Part shown: positions 7,470 through 15,303 of the stretch, one piece after another
How the letters are laid out: each line of letters opens with the position of its first letter
How positions within the stretch are numbered: position 1 is the stretch's first letter
NCBI GenBank assembly: GCA_003211115.1
Contig: QCTP01000013.1
Coordinates: 1 to 32,865, forward strand
DNA: 32,865 nt
From: Prochlorococcus sp. AG-673-M19
GTDB lineage: Bacteria; Cyanobacteriota; Cyanobacteriia; PCC-6307; Cyanobiaceae
Reading direction: 5' to 3'
The notes under the pieces: generated by a model
What the model was told of the DNA's origin: nothing
The model's input: the letters and a program-made list of their open reading frames with translations, nothing else
The model's database searches: none
Program-made: the position numbers and the translations under genes

Positions 7470-7496
7470 TTCGAATCTGGGTGCCGCCTTCTTTAA
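7470..7496 (+). repeat. att core, distal copy (27 bp)
   Basis: Exact copy of 5648-5674. The sequence before it (GTCCAC) does not continue the tRNA, so this is a truncated tRNA-Cys 3' end and not a gene. It marks the far boundary of the 1.8-kb element. Confidence 0.9.
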
Positions 7497-7550
7497 ATTA
7501 GACACAAAATTCCCTATAAACCCTTCTAAAAACTTAAGTTTTGTATACTT

Positions 7551-7581
7551 GTTATACATTTATTAGGGGAAATTTAGTCAA
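7551..7581 (-). promoter_or_regulatory. Leftward promoter-like sequence with dyad, arm B
   Basis: TTGACT (7581-7576), a 19-base spacer and TATAAC (7556-7551) on the minus strand, with the TGTATA-N5-TATACA dyad over the -10. It points into the element toward the 28-residue frame and the TPR gene, for which I find no better promoter. Several spacer bases differ from arm A while both hexamers and the dyad are unchanged. Confidence 0.45.
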
Positions 7582-7662
7582 ATTCTTGGTCGGCAAGTGG
7601 TCGGCAAGTTGACCACATTTTCATTCTAAAATATTTGTAATAATTTTATTATCTCACTTGCT

Positions 7663-7958
7663 AACTTAAGATCAAATTTACTTAATACAAAAAGAATTTG
7701 AAATTTTTCACTACTATTTTCACTACTATTATTTACAAAAAATGAATTGTTAATCCATAAGTTTGCATCAATTTAAATATATTTATGGAATTAATTGAAA
7801 ATCCAATAGATTAATTGTTGATGTATAAGAAATTAAAGACTAAGAAATATGTTTCATTAAATCTGGATTGTTTGATGAAACTATACTTTAACAAATTTAT
7901 AAACAATTTTTTTAAATGCTAGATTTTCAATATAAGTATTTTTTAGTAACCGAATCTA
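7663..7958. other. Very AT-rich gap after arm B, no gene seen
   Basis: About 300 bases between the end of the repeat arm and the formyltransferase gene. It contains a tandem duplication of the 12-mer TTTTCACTACTA (7705-7716, 7717-7728). The only open frames are short and lysine/asparagine-rich, with no motif. It may be the eroded interior of an older element and should also hold the promoter of the formyltransferase gene. Confidence 0.5.
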
Positions 7959-8984
7959 ATGCAAATAAAACTTGATAAAGTTGAAAAAATTATATTACTG
8001 GGTGGAGGTCGACTACTAATTGGATTAGCACGATGGTGTAAATGTAATGGAGACCAATTATTTATTGTCACTTCTCCTCGCCACGCCGAAGAAATAATTG
8101 AATCAGGAAAAACATTTGCAGAGATTTTATCTCTTGAAAACATCTCATTTAAAGTTGTTGAAGAAATTTCTTCCAATGAAGTCAAAAATTATCTAGGAAA
8201 TTTGAGTAATGCTTTTTGCCTCTCACTTGGTGCTGCTTGGATATTTAACAAAGAAACAATCAAAACTTTATTCAAAGAAAAATTATTTAATCTTCATGGG
8301 ACCAAATTGCCTCAAAATCGAGGAGGGGGAGGATTCACTTGGCAAATCTTGATGGGTCATAGGTTTGGGTTTTGCCAGTTACATTTAGTTGATAGTGGGG
8401 TTGATACAGGTGAAATTGTTAAAACAAGTGAATTTTTATATCCGCCATCATGTCGAATACCTAGGGAATATGAAAGTTTCTCTTACGAAAAGAATTTGAA
8501 TTTTATGATTGAATTTATTAAAGAAATAAAACAGTTTGGTTTAAATGAAAAAACCACTAAACAACCAGAATATTTTTCTAGTTATTTCCCAAGATTAAAT
8601 ACCTTAGAGAATGGATGGATTAATTGGGATGAAAATATTTTGGACTTAGAGAAATTTATCTGTGCTTTTGATGAACCATATGCCGGTGCGAAATGCTTAT
8701 GGAAAGAAATAACTGTAACTATAAAAAAAGTCTGTGTAGATTTTTCAGACCAAAATTTTCATCCCTACCAAGTTGGAATCGTTTATAGAAAAAATAAAAA
8801 TTGGTTATGTGTTTGCGCGAACGGCGGATCTTTGATTATTGAAAAAATCAATGATGAAAACGGATTATCAATTTTAAAAGACATTAAAGAGGGTGATCGA
8901 TTGATTACCAATACAAATGCAATACAAAGTAGGTTAAATAGAGTTATCTATACACCAAAAGGAATTAAGAATAACTTCAATTAA
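7959..8984 (+). CDS. Formyltransferase, probably acting on an amino sugar
   Basis: A 341-residue protein of the Fmt/N10-formyl-tetrahydrofolate formyltransferase family. The catalytic Asn-x-His is NLHGTKLPQNRGGGG (Asn111, His113), and the catalytic Asp lies in DSGVDTGEI (Asp149). After the catalytic domain (to about 200) there is a linker and a beta-rich C-terminal domain (about 255-330) like that of Fmt. It departs from Met-tRNA formyltransferase around the nucleotide-binding start (LLGGGRLLIGLARW), so a sugar N-formyltransferase of surface-glycan synthesis is more likely. No nucleotide-sugar genes lie beside it. It sits just outside the tRNA-Cys element and may be older cargo. The family is sure; the substrate is not. 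Confidence 0.8.
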   Translation: MQIKLDKVEKIILLGGGRLLIGLARWCKCNGDQLFIVTSPRHAEEIIESGKTFAEILSLENISFKVVEEISSNEVKNYLGNLSNAFCLSLGAAWIFNKETIKTLFKEKLFNLHGTKLPQNRGGGGFTWQILMGHRFGFCQLHLVDSGVDTGEIVKTSEFLYPPSCRIPREYESFSYEKNLNFMIEFIKEIKQFGLNEKTTKQPEYFSSYFPRLNTLENGWINWDENILDLEKFICAFDEPYAGAKCLWKEITVTIKKVCVDFSDQNFHPYQVGIVYRKNKNWLCVCANGGSLIIEKINDENGLSILKDIKEGDRLITNTNAIQSRLNRVIYTPKGIKNNFN

Positions 8985-9078
8985 TAAAAAAAAGACAAAT
9001 TTATAGTATTTTTTGCTTATGGATAAAGATAAATTATCTAGATAAATTAAGTAGAAATTTATAAATTTAGGGGAATTT

Positions 9079-9222
9079 ATGAGTGGAGACTTTGAGACAC
9101 TAGAAATCAATCAGCCAAAGATCTCATATATTCATAAGAGATCAGAGAATAAGACAGAATGGTTAGATGAAATGATCAATAAAATTGAAGATATGAAAAA
9201 CAAAATATCCGAAGTTGCATAA
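9079..9222 (+). CDS. Small acidic/basic helical protein (47 residues)
   Basis: An ATG-to-TAA frame of 47 codons. An AGGGGA element 5 bases before the ATG is a good ribosome-binding site for this genome, which is why I accept it despite its length. The protein starts MSGDFETLEINQPKISYIHK and ends in a Lys/Glu/Met-rich amphipathic helix; there is no cysteine or membrane segment. I do not recognise a family. A weak hairpin follows the stop codon. Confidence 0.5.
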   Translation: MSGDFETLEINQPKISYIHKRSENKTEWLDEMINKIEDMKNKISEVA

Positions 9223-9231
9223 ATAAACATT

Positions 9232-9256
9232 AAGAGGGTATTTGTTTGCCCCTTTT
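9232..9256 (+). terminator. Weak hairpin after the 47-residue gene
   Basis: AAGAGGG and CCCTTTT can pair over 7 bp (one G-U) around an 11-base loop, starting 9 bases after the stop codon. The T run lies inside the stem and no further T tract follows, so termination would be imperfect. Confidence 0.25.
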
Positions 9257-9416
9257 GAGTCTTGCACTCATTATCTAAAAGTCGGATAGTGTTTTGGAAT
9301 CCTGTATTATTTATATTCCTCTCAAATATAAAAATTAAATACTGACAATCACAAAGTACATCTATTCAGGTAAAAATACTCTATGAATTTCTAGTTTATA
9401 GAAGGAAAATAAAGGC

Positions 9417-9617
9417 ATGGATCAAGGAGATCTTATGAAACTTTTCAATCAATTCACTATCTTTCCAAAATACTTAACTGCATTTAACTATGCAGGTTTA
9501 AATCTAAATGAAACTCCAAGAGAACTTGAGCAATGCTCTCAAAAGTTTAAAAACTTCTGGAATAAAGAGTGCAGAGATAATCCTACTAATCAAAATTGTT
9601 TAATTTATTGCGACTGA
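9417..9617 (+). CDS. Small cysteine-containing protein of unknown function
   Basis: A 66-residue protein with four cysteines in its second half (…EQCSQ…KECRDNPTNQNCLIYCD), no signal peptide and no long hydrophobic segment. The last two cysteines sit in the final seven residues, which could allow disulfides or metal binding. A purine-rich AGAAGGAAAATAAAGG precedes the ATG; a second Met at residue 7 is an alternative start. I do not recognise a family. It lies in the accessory-looking stretch after the formyltransferase gene. Confidence 0.6.
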   Translation: MDQGDLMKLFNQFTIFPKYLTAFNYAGLNLNETPRELEQCSQKFKNFWNKECRDNPTNQNCLIYCD

Positions 9618-9712
9618 AATATTTGATTATGGAATTAATAAGTTAATAAAAAATCTATCCTTTTTTTAAAATTCAGAGTTTCTAAAGTGAATGGTTTTAA
9701 AAGTTAATCATT

Positions 9713-9880
9713 CTAATAGTCATTATCAGCTACACACATACCCAAACACCGTATCCCATTTGATGCTGTCCTCAAGCAGTGAGGACATAATATTTTTTCC
9801 TTCTCTAGTAAAACCCTAGATTCATTCTTTTTTGTAGTTTTATCATTTGTCGAATAAAGATCATGCTCACAAACTGACAT
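9713..9880 (-). CDS. Small zinc-ribbon-like protein
   Basis: I place the start at the ATG at 9880 (protein MSVCEHDLYSTND…, 55 residues) rather than at the more distant in-frame ATG at 9925, because the extra 15 residues are the upstream gene read in another frame. The C-terminal half has CPHC followed by C and C (CPHCLRTASNGIRCLGMC), a likely zinc-binding site. The start overlaps the last 14 bases of the 214-residue gene, so translational coupling is likely. Function unknown. Confidence 0.6.
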   Translation of the reverse strand: MSVCEHDLYSTNDKTTKKNESRVLLEKEKILCPHCLRTASNGIRCLGMCVADNDY

Positions 9881-10511
9881 TGTTATTATTTTTGCCTGTA
9901 TCGATACTAACAACAAGAGAAGCATTAGTGTTAGAGGAGGGTATATCCATAATCTTTACAGATTCTTTTGGTTCATCAATAACTTCACTTTTCTTAGGAT
10001 TCTCATCTACAGCACAGGCTTCGAGAGCCTCTCTAAGAAGAGAATCAAAAGTTGCTCCAGGTAATCTATGTCTTGCGACCTCAAGAAAAGTTCTTGGTAA
10101 CGATTCAGAAGCAGCATCTCTTAATGCAGGATTGTTCTTTCTATGATCTTGTTCTTCTTCTATTGATTTTATAAATCTCAGGGTGACATCTCTTTTAGTA
10201 GATGCTTTTATCAAAGTATCATTTTCAGGATTTGTAGAATTTGGTTCATTCTCAAGATCGCCGAGTCTTTTCTCAAGACTATTTAAAACCTCATTTGCTT
10301 CTTTACTTATATGAGCTAATTGTCCATCAGATAAATTTGGTAAATCAGCAACAAAAACCTTTCCATGATCTCTTAAAGTTAAAAAAGTTGGTCTGGGTCC
10401 TTGATTTTGGCGCCCATTAAAATCAGAGTTATTACCTATTGGCCTTTTAGGAGGTGTAGGTCCTGCTGAACTACGTCTACGTGTAATTCTTTGATTATTT
10501 TCAAAGGGCAT
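9867..10511 (-). CDS. Conserved-looking protein with basic, Pro-rich N-terminus; function unknown
   Basis: A 214-residue soluble protein. Residues 1-42 are disordered and basic (RRR, PTPPKRP). A central part (about 43-150) starts with FLTLRDHGKVFVADLPNLSD and continues as charged helices. A predicted helical segment RTFLEVARHRLPGATFDSLL lies near 138-157, and the tail is acidic and low in complexity. The tail overlaps the start of the zinc-ribbon-like gene by 14 bases. I cannot assign a family. The basic start is compatible with nucleic-acid binding, which is only a guess. Confidence 0.7.
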   Translation of the reverse strand: MPFENNQRITRRRSSAGPTPPKRPIGNNSDFNGRQNQGPRPTFLTLRDHGKVFVADLPNLSDGQLAHISKEANEVLNSLEKRLGDLENEPNSTNPENDTLIKASTKRDVTLRFIKSIEEEQDHRKNNPALRDAASESLPRTFLEVARHRLPGATFDSLLREALEACAVDENPKKSEVIDEPKESVKIMDIPSSNTNASLVVSIDTGKNNNNVSL

Positions 10512-10574
10512 TGAATTAAGGTTAAATCTACTTACTTAAATCTCCGATATAACTCGGCGGTAATCCTATTATAT

Positions 10575-10599
10575 TACACATAAGTTTTTCATTTGTGTA
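10575..10599. repeat. Short inverted repeat between purM and the 214-residue gene
   Basis: TACACA (10575-10580) and TGTGTA (10594-10599) form a 6-bp perfect inverted repeat with a 13-base spacer. It lies upstream of the 214-residue gene and downstream of purM, so it could be an operator or a poor terminator. The evidence does not decide. Confidence 0.2.
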
Positions 10600-10644
10600 G
10601 ATAAATTTAATTTGTAATTTCTCATTAAAAATTTTTAAAGAGAT

Positions 10645-11688
10645 TTAAATTATTATTTCAGGCAAGAATTTATTCTCTTTTGAATTATCTTTCTTAAGAA
10701 CCTTGCCTAAGACCCAACTTGATATTTGATTATCATCACAAATATTTAAAATCTCGTCCTTAAATTTCTTATCAATTATCAAACAAAAACCCACCCCTAA
10801 ATTAAAAGTATTCCAGAAATCTTGTTCAGGAATCTGACCAACATCCTTTAGAAATTGGAATAAAAAAGGAATTTCCCAAGATTTCATATCTATATAAGGA
10901 ATAAAATCAGGAGGCATACACCTCGGCAAATTTTCAGGAATCCCTCCACCTGTGATATGAGACATCCCCTTTATTTCAATACTCTGAGATAAAATTTGAT
11001 CTACAATTTTAAAATAAATTTTTGTAGGTTTTAGTAATTCATCATAGAAATCTAAGTTGCATCTTGTTTCAAATTGCTTATCAATTTGATTATTATTTTC
11101 AATTATTTTTCTAATTAAACTAAATCCATTACTGTGAATTCCATTACTTTGTAATGCAATTATCAAATCATTTTCGCATATTTTTTTGCCATTAATTAAT
11201 TTCTCCTCGTCAACTATTCCTACACAAAATCCTGCTAAATCATATTTATTTTTTGAATAAAATCCTGGCATTTCTGCTGTCTCTCCCCCCAATAAAGAGC
11301 AGTTATTTTCTCCACAACTATATGAAATACCTTTAACGACCTCTAATAATTTATTTTTATCAAGCTTACCAGTAGCTATATAATCAAGAAAAAAAAGGGG
11401 TTTTGCTCCAGTTGTAATTATATCGTTCATACACATTGCTACTAAATCTATACCTACTTCAAAATGAAAGTTTTTACTTTGAGCTAATTCCAATTTTGTA
11501 CCAACACCGTCAGTGCCTGAAACTAGGACAGGTTTTTCAAACCCCTCAAGGGGTATTTTAAAAAGGCCACCAAATCCTCCAATCCCTTCGATAACATTAG
11601 AGGAGTGAGTTAACTCAACAGCTTGTTTGATTTCTGATACAAACTCTCTTCCTGCTTCTATATCAACTCCTGATGTTTTGTAATCCAT
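10645..11688 (-). CDS. purM: Phosphoribosylformylglycinamidine cyclo-ligase (AIR synthetase)
   Basis: A 347-residue cytoplasmic enzyme that closes the imidazole ring of AIR using ATP, in purine synthesis. Recognisable PurM blocks are MDYKTSGVDIEAG at the start, GGFGGLFKIPLEGFEKPVLV followed by SGTDGVGTKLELA (the ATP/metal region), AMCMNDIITTGAKPLFFLDY, GGETAEMPGFY, and SHITGGGIPENLPR near the C-terminal domain. Its length matches the family (about 345). It is divergent from panC-cmk across a 97-bp gap. Confidence 0.97.
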   Translation of the reverse strand: MDYKTSGVDIEAGREFVSEIKQAVELTHSSNVIEGIGGFGGLFKIPLEGFEKPVLVSGTDGVGTKLELAQSKNFHFEVGIDLVAMCMNDIITTGAKPLFFLDYIATGKLDKNKLLEVVKGISYSCGENNCSLLGGETAEMPGFYSKNKYDLAGFCVGIVDEEKLINGKKICENDLIIALQSNGIHSNGFSLIRKIIENNNQIDKQFETRCNLDFYDELLKPTKIYFKIVDQILSQSIEIKGMSHITGGGIPENLPRCMPPDFIPYIDMKSWEIPFLFQFLKDVGQIPEQDFWNTFNLGVGFCLIIDKKFKDEILNICDDNQISSWVLGKVLKKDNSKENKFLPEIII

Positions 11689-11785
11689 AAAATAAAAATG
11701 ATAGACTTCTCTTATATAGATATTCCTCCGTAGATTGCTTTTGTCCAGTAAAAATTTATTAAATAGATTTATTTTTTAAAACAAC

Positions 11786-13315
11786 GTGAAAAAGATAATA
11801 ATTAGAAAAACAGAAGAGCTTGAACAATGGCGACAATACCTTAAAAGTGATATTAACTTTATCCCAACCATGGGTAATCTTCATAATGGTCATCGAAAAT
11901 TAATTTCAACAGCAAAAAGTGATAATTCCAATTTTAATTTAGTAAGTATTTTTATTAATCCACTTCAATTTGATAACAAGTCAGATTTAGAGAATTATCC
12001 TAAAACAATTGACAATGATATTAAACTCTCCTTTTCAAATGGCGCAGATGCCATCTTCATCCCAAGTACTGAAGATATATATCCGCCGAATAATAAAAAT
12101 ATAACTTTCCTTAAAGCTTCCGTAGAATTATCTTCGGCATTATGCGGATTAAATCGAATTGGACATTTTGATGGGGTTTGTACTGTAGTTTATAGACTAC
12201 TTAATCTCATCAAGCCAAAAAATCTTTATTTAGGAGAAAAAGATTGGCAACAACTATTAATATTAAAAAATCTTATCCTAACAAAGGAATTAGATATAGC
12301 TATTAAATCTATACCCACTCAGAGAGATTTTGATGGCATTCCTTTAAGTTCTCGTAATGTACATCTATCAAAAAACGAAAGAAAATTAATTAAATTTTTT
12401 TCAAATGAATTATTAATAGCGAAAACTAACTTCAAACAAGAAAAAAAGATTAATTTAAAAGGAATAATTAAAAAACTTTCAGCAAAAAAAGTTCTAATTG
12501 AATATTTAGAACACTTACACCCTTATACCCTTGAAAACTCAAGAGTTGAGGATAATATTTCAATACTGGCTGGTGCGATAAGATGTGGAGAGACAAGATT
12601 AATTGATCACGTTTTTCTAATGAAAAGAAGCCCAATTATTGCAATTGATGGTCCTGCAGGGTCAGGTAAAAGTACTGTTACAAAATTGATAGCTAAGAAA
12701 CTAAAACTTTTATATTTAGATACTGGAGCAATGTATAGGGCATTAAGTTGGCTCTTAATAAAGGAAAATATTGATTATAAAAAAGAAAAAAAATTAAATA
12801 ATATTCTTAAAGATATATCTATTGTGTTCAAGTCAAATACAAATTCACATCAGGATGTTTTTATTAATAACTATTGTGTTACTGAAGAAATTCGCTCGCA
12901 AGAGATTAGTTCCATAGTGTCTAAAATTTCCTCAATTAAAGAAGTAAGAAAATTCTTAGTAGAAGAACAAAGAAAAATTGGAGAATTAGGCGGAATAGTA
13001 GCTGAGGGAAGAGATATAGGAACTACTGTTTTTCCTGATGCAGAACTGAAAATATTTTTAACTGCAAGCATCGATGAAAGAGCAAAAAGAAGAAAATCTG
13101 ACAAAAAAAGCAAAGATTCACAAGATTTAGACCTTAATAAGTTAAAGGAGCTTATAAAGAAAAGAGATTTTGAAGATTCTAATAGGGAAATTTCACCTCT
13201 AATAAAAGCGAATGACGCAATAGAAATTATTACGGATGGATATTCAATTAATCAGGTAGTAGATAAAATTATTGATCTTTATGATGACAAGATCCCCAAA
13301 GAGATTCAGATCTAA
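11786..13315 (+). CDS. panC-cmk: Bifunctional pantothenate synthetase / cytidylate kinase
   Basis: A 509-residue fusion known from cyanobacteria. Residues about 1-275 are PanC, which joins pantoate and beta-alanine with ATP: PTMGNLHNGH (His33 and His36 of HxGH), GHFDGVCTVV, GEKDWQQ and PLSSRN. Residues about 282-505 are Cmk, which phosphorylates CMP and dCMP: P-loop GPAGSGKST from Gly289, LDTGAMYRAL, EGRDIGTTVFPDA, and FLTAS with the following DERAKRR. There is no stop or frameshift between the halves. The start is GTG at 11786, placing M-K-K-I-I at the usual distance before the HxGH motif. It converges with the phosphatase gene, leaving 5 bases. Confidence 0.96.
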   Translation: MKKIIIRKTEELEQWRQYLKSDINFIPTMGNLHNGHRKLISTAKSDNSNFNLVSIFINPLQFDNKSDLENYPKTIDNDIKLSFSNGADAIFIPSTEDIYPPNNKNITFLKASVELSSALCGLNRIGHFDGVCTVVYRLLNLIKPKNLYLGEKDWQQLLILKNLILTKELDIAIKSIPTQRDFDGIPLSSRNVHLSKNERKLIKFFSNELLIAKTNFKQEKKINLKGIIKKLSAKKVLIEYLEHLHPYTLENSRVEDNISILAGAIRCGETRLIDHVFLMKRSPIIAIDGPAGSGKSTVTKLIAKKLKLLYLDTGAMYRALSWLLIKENIDYKKEKKLNNILKDISIVFKSNTNSHQDVFINNYCVTEEIRSQEISSIVSKISSIKEVRKFLVEEQRKIGELGGIVAEGRDIGTTVFPDAELKIFLTASIDERAKRRKSDKKSKDSQDLDLNKLKELIKKRDFEDSNREISPLIKANDAIEIITDGYSINQVVDKIIDLYDDKIPKEIQI

Positions 13316-13320
13316 TAAAT

Positions 13321-13794
13321 TCAAGAAATACTTTCCAAGAACCCACTAACAGAGTCTTCTAAAATATCAAGGACGTTATCAAAGCCCTCATCACCTCCAA
13401 AATATGGATCAGGAACTTCTTGCTCATTAAAAACTGATCTAAAATTTTGTATTTTTTTAATAGATGAAAAATCAGTTGATGATGTTCTATTTTTAAGATC
13501 TTGTATATTTCGAAAATTTGAGTCGTCCATAGCAAGAATATAGTTAAATTTCTCAAAGTCATGGCTAGTAATTTGACGAGCCCTACTTAAAATATTTATA
13601 TCTCTTCTTTCCGCCGCAATTCTCATTCTATAGTCAGCCTTTTTCCCTATATGCCAACTCCCAGTTCCTGCAGAATCTACAATAAAGCAATCGGTTAATC
13701 CTTTCTTTTCTAGTAAATTTATAAAAATAGCTTCTGCGGCAGGAGACCTACAAATGTTTCCCAAACATACAAATAGTACAGAAATAATTTTCAT
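13321..13794 (-). CDS. Low-molecular-weight protein tyrosine phosphatase family
   Basis: A 157-residue cytoplasmic phosphatase. The active-site loop CLGNICRS supplies the nucleophile Cys10 and Arg16 at the N-terminus, as in the family, and the general acid Asp129 lies in VPDPYFGG. Also visible are DSAGTGSWHIG and an AMDDSN block. The natural substrate is unknown; relatives act on protein phosphotyrosine or arginine phosphate. It lies 31 bp downstream of pebB on the same strand and is probably the last gene of the ho1-pebA-pebB unit. Confidence 0.92.
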   Translation of the reverse strand: MKIISVLFVCLGNICRSPAAEAIFINLLEKKGLTDCFIVDSAGTGSWHIGKKADYRMRIAAERRDINILSRARQITSHDFEKFNYILAMDDSNFRNIQDLKNRTSSTDFSSIKKIQNFRSVFNEQEVPDPYFGGDEGFDNVLDILEDSVSGFLESIS

Positions 13795-13825
13795 ATAATT
13801 ACAAATTTATAAAATTATAAGACGT

Positions 13826-14587
13826 TTAAGTAGTAAATAAAACTTCTTTGATTAAAGCTTCAGTAAATTCCTTACCAAATAAACTCGATAACATTGGCCT
13901 TGCTGGATCGTTATCTCTTCTATATTTCAAATAATTATTTTGACCATTTATTAAGTCTTTTTGGAGCTCCAGATTAGCTTCCTGACTTTCAAAAAGAATT
14001 TCCAAATACAATGTTAAATATTCTTTGAATGAAGTATAAAGCTGATTAGCAATTAAAAAATCACTACTCTCTTCTTTTGGAAGTTTTGACCAGATTAATC
14101 CTGGAGAAAAAAATCTGGCTACATCTGCAGACATTGTTTCAGCTAATGGGAGTGATGAATGACAACGAGTTTTAAGTTTTAAAAGTTGTTCTAATAATTT
14201 ACTACTATATTGATTTTCTATTAATAATGAGGGTTGGAAATCTAATACTAATAAATGACTATTGGGTAGAGAAACAAAATCTACTCCAAAAAATGGGACG
14301 TTATAAATAGTATTTGGAATAATTAAAAAATTTAAAACAGAATAATTTGGACTATTAATACAAACTGCTCTTGCAAATTTAATTCTTTTTTTATGAGTTA
14401 CGCCCCAAGTAGAAAGATTCACATTTTTTTTTGATTTTTTTGAACCATAAGTTGAATCTTTGTAAGAGTATTTAGAGGGTATTACTTTATCTAGACAGTT
14501 ATATTTACTTAAATTATTTATTAAATATTTTAGAAAATTATGCCATTTCCAGTCTGGTCTATAAAAAATAGTATTTTGTATTAACAT
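13826..14587 (-). CDS. pebB: Phycoerythrobilin:ferredoxin oxidoreductase
   Basis: A 253-residue ferredoxin-dependent bilin reductase that converts 15,16-dihydrobiliverdin to phycoerythrobilin, taking the product of PebA. Family landmarks are [10 protein letters not shown] with the catalytic Asp103, [20 protein letters not shown], and a C-terminal [14 protein letters not shown] with Asp227. The ATG is immediately after the pebA stop codon (no gap), which favours coupled translation and substrate hand-over. In high-light Prochlorococcus the phycobilisome is essentially lost, so the bilin probably serves a degenerate phycoerythrin or signalling; this is background knowledge and not seen here. 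Confidence 0.93.
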   Translation of the reverse strand: MLIQNTIFYRPDWKWHNFLKYLINNLSKYNCLDKVIPSKYSYKDSTYGSKKSKKNVNLSTWGVTHKKRIKFARAVCINSPNYSVLNFLIIPNTIYNVPFFGVDFVSLPNSHLLVLDFQPSLLIENQYSSKLLEQLLKLKTRCHSSLPLAETMSADVARFFSPGLIWSKLPKEESSDFLIANQLYTSFKEYLTLYLEILFESQEANLELQKDLINGQNNYLKYRRDNDPARPMLSSLFGKEFTEALIKEVLFTT

Positions 14588-15298
14588 TCAATAAATAATC
14601 TCATTATTTAATGTAAAAAGAAAATTATTAATAAATTTTGTTGTCCATTTTTCTCCAAAAAAAGATTTAAACAATTTATCTGCAGGGTCTTTTTCAAAAC
14701 AATACTTATCATATTTAATTTGATTAATCTTTATTTGTTCTAAATTTAAAAATTGATTAACAGGATTCAATTTATAAATATTCAAATAATTGATAACAAA
14801 TGAATGGAATATATTTTTTAAATCTCTATCAAGATTTAATTTATTTCCTCTACATATTATTACCCATGGGGAGAAATACTTTTTTGAATCGTAGATATTC
14901 TTCATTTTATTATTATCAAATGCAGAATATTTTTTCTTAATATTACCTAAACTTGAACAATATTTTTCGAGATACTCACTTTCTTGAATTAAGGGTTGAT
15001 AATCGAGAATTACTAATAACTTTTGAGAAGTTCCAAACCATAAAATATCAGCTCCTAAGATAGGCAATTCACTTTCAAAATTTGGATATGCGACCGTATT
15101 AAACACTTGCAGTTTTTTTCCACCATCTAATCTAGTTATTCGCCACTTTCTATATTCAGGAGATGAAAAAAGCCAATTTTTAATAATATATTTTGAATCT
15201 TTATTATGATGTTCTTTAAATTCGCTAGATATATGAACTTCCTGACCATTTAATTCATCAATATTGGTTTTAAGGAAATCAACTAATGAATTAAACAT
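14588..15298 (-). CDS. pebA: 15,16-dihydrobiliverdin:ferredoxin oxidoreductase
   Basis: A 236-residue ferredoxin-dependent bilin reductase that reduces biliverdin IX-alpha at the 15,16 bond. Signatures are [27 protein letters not shown] with the catalytic Asp84 at the position known for Peb[19 protein letters not shown], and [15 protein letters not shown] with Asp204. It is the middle gene of ho1-pebA-pebB, with 5 bases to ho1 and none to pebB. The start ATG agrees with PebA proteins beginning MF(D/N)S. Confidence 0.94.
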   Translation of the reverse strand: MFNSLVDFLKTNIDELNGQEVHISSEFKEHHNKDSKYIIKNWLFSSPEYRKWRITRLDGGKKLQVFNTVAYPNFESELPILGADILWFGTSQKLLVILDYQPLIQESEYLEKYCSSLGNIKKKYSAFDNNKMKNIYDSKKYFSPWVIICRGNKLNLDRDLKNIFHSFVINYLNIYKLNPVNQFLNLEQIKINQIKYDKYCFEKDPADKLFKSFFGEKWTTKFINNFLFTLNNEIIY

Positions 15299-15303
15299 AA
15301 ATA

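Larger units (their letters stand above)
5668..7496. mobile_element. Integrase-less integrative element at tRNA-Cys
   Basis: About 1.8 kb bounded by the two 27-bp att cores. It holds one clear gene (5977-7086), a possible 28-residue peptide gene (7223-7309) and arm-like motifs at both ends. I see no recombinase, no transposase and no terminal inverted repeats. The arrangement matches a satellite or decayed relative of the tRNA-targeted Prochlorococcus elements called tycheposons; that link is an inference from the architecture. Excision would be expected to join 7380-7469 to 5675-5840 around one core, giving an attP with GGTCGGCAAGT-type motifs on both sides. Confidence 0.7.
7470..7662 (+). 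repeat. Element arm, copy B (193 bp)
   Basis: Ungapped counterpart of 5648-5840. It carries the same att core, the same dyad (7542-7558) and the same tandem GGTCGGCAAGT (7588-7598, 7599-7609). Because a complete arm follows the distal att core, this is best explained as the end of an older element at the same tRNA, whose remaining part is lost or unrecognisable. Confidence 0.88.

Noticed and set aside
7780-7920. Short plus-strand frames in the gap before the formyltransferase gene
   Set aside because: Under 35 codons, Lys/Asn/Phe-rich, without motif or ribosome-binding site; expected by chance in such AT-rich DNA.
9847-10146. 99-codon plus-strand frame
   Set aside because: Antisense to the 214-residue gene; no independent start signal and shadow-like composition.
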